From contig JBFHTA010000239.1 in the NCBI GenBank assembly GCA_041590855.1, positions 1 to 6,326 of the forward strand: a DNA stretch of 6,326 bases. The letters run 5' to 3'. The DNA comes from Litoribrevibacter sp041590855 (lineage in GTDB: Bacteria; Pseudomonadota; Gammaproteobacteria; Pseudomonadales; Litoribrevibacteraceae). The notes below the pieces were generated by a model. It was not told where the DNA came from. It searched no databases and saw only the letters and a list, made by a program, of their open reading frames with translations. Below, one piece after another: positions 4,782 through 6,326 of this stretch. The stretch's first letter is position 1; each line of letters starts with the position of its first letter. Made by a program: the position numbers and the translations under genes.

Positions 4782-6326
4782 ATGGGCAGTGCATTACTTT
4801 TTGGGGATCAAAGCTTCTCCGACGAAGAAGATAAGACTGAACGACCTGATAGCAAAGGACACTGGCATGTCTTGATTGTGGATGACGAACCCCAAGTCCA
4901 TACCGTCACAGAGATGGTAATGAAGGGGTTCGAGTTTGATCACAAGACCATCCATTTCGATAATGCCTATTCTGCCGCAGAAGCCAAAGAGTTACTCGCT
5001 CAAAAAGAATACGCGCTGGCATTGGTGGATGTGGTGATGGAAACCGATCATGCCGGACTGGAGCTCGCCAAATACATCCGAAATACCCTCAACATCACCT
5101 CAACACGAGTGGTTTTGAGAACTGGCCAACCTGGTCAGGCACCGGAAGAACAGGTAATACGTGAACTGGACATTCATGATTACAAAGACAAAACCGAACT
5201 TAATATCACCAAGTTAAAAACCCTGTTCTTTTCCGGTTTACGCTCCTATCGCGATATCAAGATGATCGATAACCACCGTCTGGGTCTGGAGAAAGTCATT
5301 AGAGCCAGCAACGAGATCATGGAGTTCAGTCGCCTGGAAGAGTTTGCCTCTGCCATGTTGATGCAGGTCACCAATATTCTGGGGCTGGATGAAAACGCCA
5401 TCTATTTAAACACGGTCTCCGCTTTTGCCGCCTCTCATCGCCACGACAATTATCAAATTCTGGCCGCTACCGGTGACCAGCTCGGGCCTTTGCTCGGTTC
5501 AGAAAAACAGAGAATTCCCAAAGACATCATGGCTCTTTTTGATGAAGCGATGAAAACACGAACTTCGCTTCATAAAGACAACCATTTTGTCGGCTTTTTT
5601 GCTACCCGCTCAGGCAGCGAAAACCTCTTGTACGTCTCTAACGTCTATACGCTGACGGATCTCGATCACCGACTGTTAGAAATTTTTTCCAACAGCGTTG
5701 CCATTGCCTATGAAAATCTGTTGCTGCGGGATGAGATCGAAGAAACCCAGAGGGAATTGGTCTACCTGCTCGGTGAAGCGGTCGAAAAACGCAGTAAAGA
5801 AACTGGGGCGCACGTTAAACGCGTCGCTCAAATCAGCCAGCTTTTGGCTCAAAAAATTGGCTTGCCGGAACAAGAAGCTGAACTCATCAAACATGCGTCG
5901 CCACTTCATGATGTCGGAAAAATCGCCGTACCGGATTCCATTCTGAACAAACCCGGTAAGCATACCGATGATGAATGGGAAATCATGAAAACTCACGCCG
6001 AAGTGGGCTACGACATACTGGCCAAATCAGAGAAACGCATTCTAAAAATGGCTGCCACTATCGCCCTGCAACACCATGAAAAGTGGGACGGCAGCGGTTA
6101 CCCCAGAGGGTTGAAAGGTGAAGAAATCGACATCTGTGGGCGCATTGTCGCTTTGGCTGATGTGTATGACGCGCTGGGCAGCGAACGTTGCTACAAACCA
6201 GCGTGGGATCATGATGACATCATTGCTCTTATAAAAGAGCAATCCGGTAAACATTTCGACCCGACTCTAGTGCAAATACTGCTCGATAACATCAACCAAT
6301 TCGCAGCCATTCGGTACCGTTTCAGA
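4782..6326 (+). CDS. Response regulator with REC, DUF3369 and HD-GYP domains (probable cyclic-di-GMP phosphodiesterase), open at right edge
   Basis: The frame is open for 515 codons from ATG 4782 to the last base, with no stop in the window. The family is usually near this length, so few residues are missing. An acidic leader (1-27) precedes a receiver domain (about 28-160): acidic pair Asp34/Asp35, phospho-acceptor Asp83, the VLRTGQPGQAPE signature at 111-122, and the conserved Lys of YKDKTEL at 137. Residues about 165-320 form the DUF3369 sensor-like region. The HD-GYP domain (about 322-510) has ETGAH (340-344), LHDVGKIAVPD (375-385), KTHAEVGYD (403-411), HHEKWDGSGYP (431-441) and ALADVYDAL (457-465), so its metal and catalytic residues appear complete. 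Known function of the domain is hydrolysis of cyclic-di-GMP; phosphorylation of Asp83 by an unseen kinase would control it. The start has only AAAGG 13 nt upstream, a weak site. No terminator separates it from the ligase gene 76 nt upstream, so co-transcription is possible. Confidence 0.9.
   Translation, partial: MGSALLFGDQSFSDEEDKTERPDSKGHWHVLIVDDEPQVHTVTEMVMKGFEFDHKTIHFDNAYSAAEAKELLAQKEYALALVDVVMETDHAGLELAKYIRNTLNITSTRVVLRTGQPGQAPEEQVIRELDIHDYKDKTELNITKLKTLFFSGLRSYRDIKMIDNHRLGLEKVIRASNEIMEFSRLEEFASAMLMQVTNILGLDENAIYLNTVSAFAASHRHDNYQILAATGDQLGPLLGSEKQRIPKDIMALFDEAMKTRTSLHKDNHFVGFFATRSGSENLLYVSNVYTLTDLDHRLLEIFSNSVAIAYENLLLRDEIEETQRELVYLLGEAVEKRSKETGAHVKRVAQISQLLAQKIGLPEQEAELIKHASPLHDVGKIAVPDSILNKPGKHTDDEWEIMKTHAEVGYDILAKSEKRILKMAATIALQHHEKWDGSGYPRGLKGEEIDICGRIVALADVYDALGSERCYKPAWDHDDIIALIKEQSGKHFDPTLVQILLDNINQFAAIRYRFR

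Noticed and set aside
5676..5996. Minus-strand frame, and an overlapping plus-strand frame at 5698-5946, inside the HD-GYP gene
   Set aside because: The HD-GYP frame is continuous through both with all catalytic motifs; these are shadows.

Overview
The window reads as a stretch of gammaproteobacterial chromosome, probably from a marine or otherwise environmental species. The reasons are near-even base composition, a signal peptide and a lipobox of Gram-negative type, an outer-membrane beta-barrel protein, a RimK-like/retropepsin/7TM gene set typical of Vibrio, Pseudomonas and their relatives, and a DUF3369 HD-GYP response regulator. The genus cannot be read from the sequence. There are no rRNA or tRNA genes, insertion sequences or CRISPR arrays.

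Layout: the left edge (1-127) holds the first 42 codons of a minus-strand gene for a small membrane protein of unknown function. A gene-free divergent region follows (128-442). It carries the leader of the plus-strand genes, with a 12-bp palindrome and a small hairpin. Four tightly packed plus-strand genes come next: a DUF481-type outer-membrane protein (443-1492), a lipoprotein of the retropepsin-like family usually mislabelled 'ATP-dependent zinc protease' (1486-2121), an inner-membrane protein with a degenerate transglutaminase domain fused to seven helices (2166-3761), and a RimK-like ATP-grasp ligase (3761-4705). Two of the three junctions overlap and the third gap is 44 nt, so they look like one operon. 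After 76 nt with no visible terminator comes a response regulator with REC, DUF3369 and HD-GYP domains (4782 to the right edge). Its frame is still open at the last base, but it already has nearly the full family length.

How the genes may work together: the last three operon genes are a known but poorly understood association. It was predicted from comparative genomics to make an amide-linked peptide or peptide tag with the ATP-grasp ligase and to handle or cleave it at the membrane. Here the products would cover each envelope layer: ligase in the cytosol, 7TM/inactive transglutaminase in the inner membrane and periplasm, aspartic peptidase anchored to a membrane and facing the periplasm, and DUF481 barrel in the outer membrane. 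The substrate is unknown and cannot be deduced from this sequence. The adjacent HD-GYP protein suggests, but does not show, a link to cyclic-di-GMP signalling.
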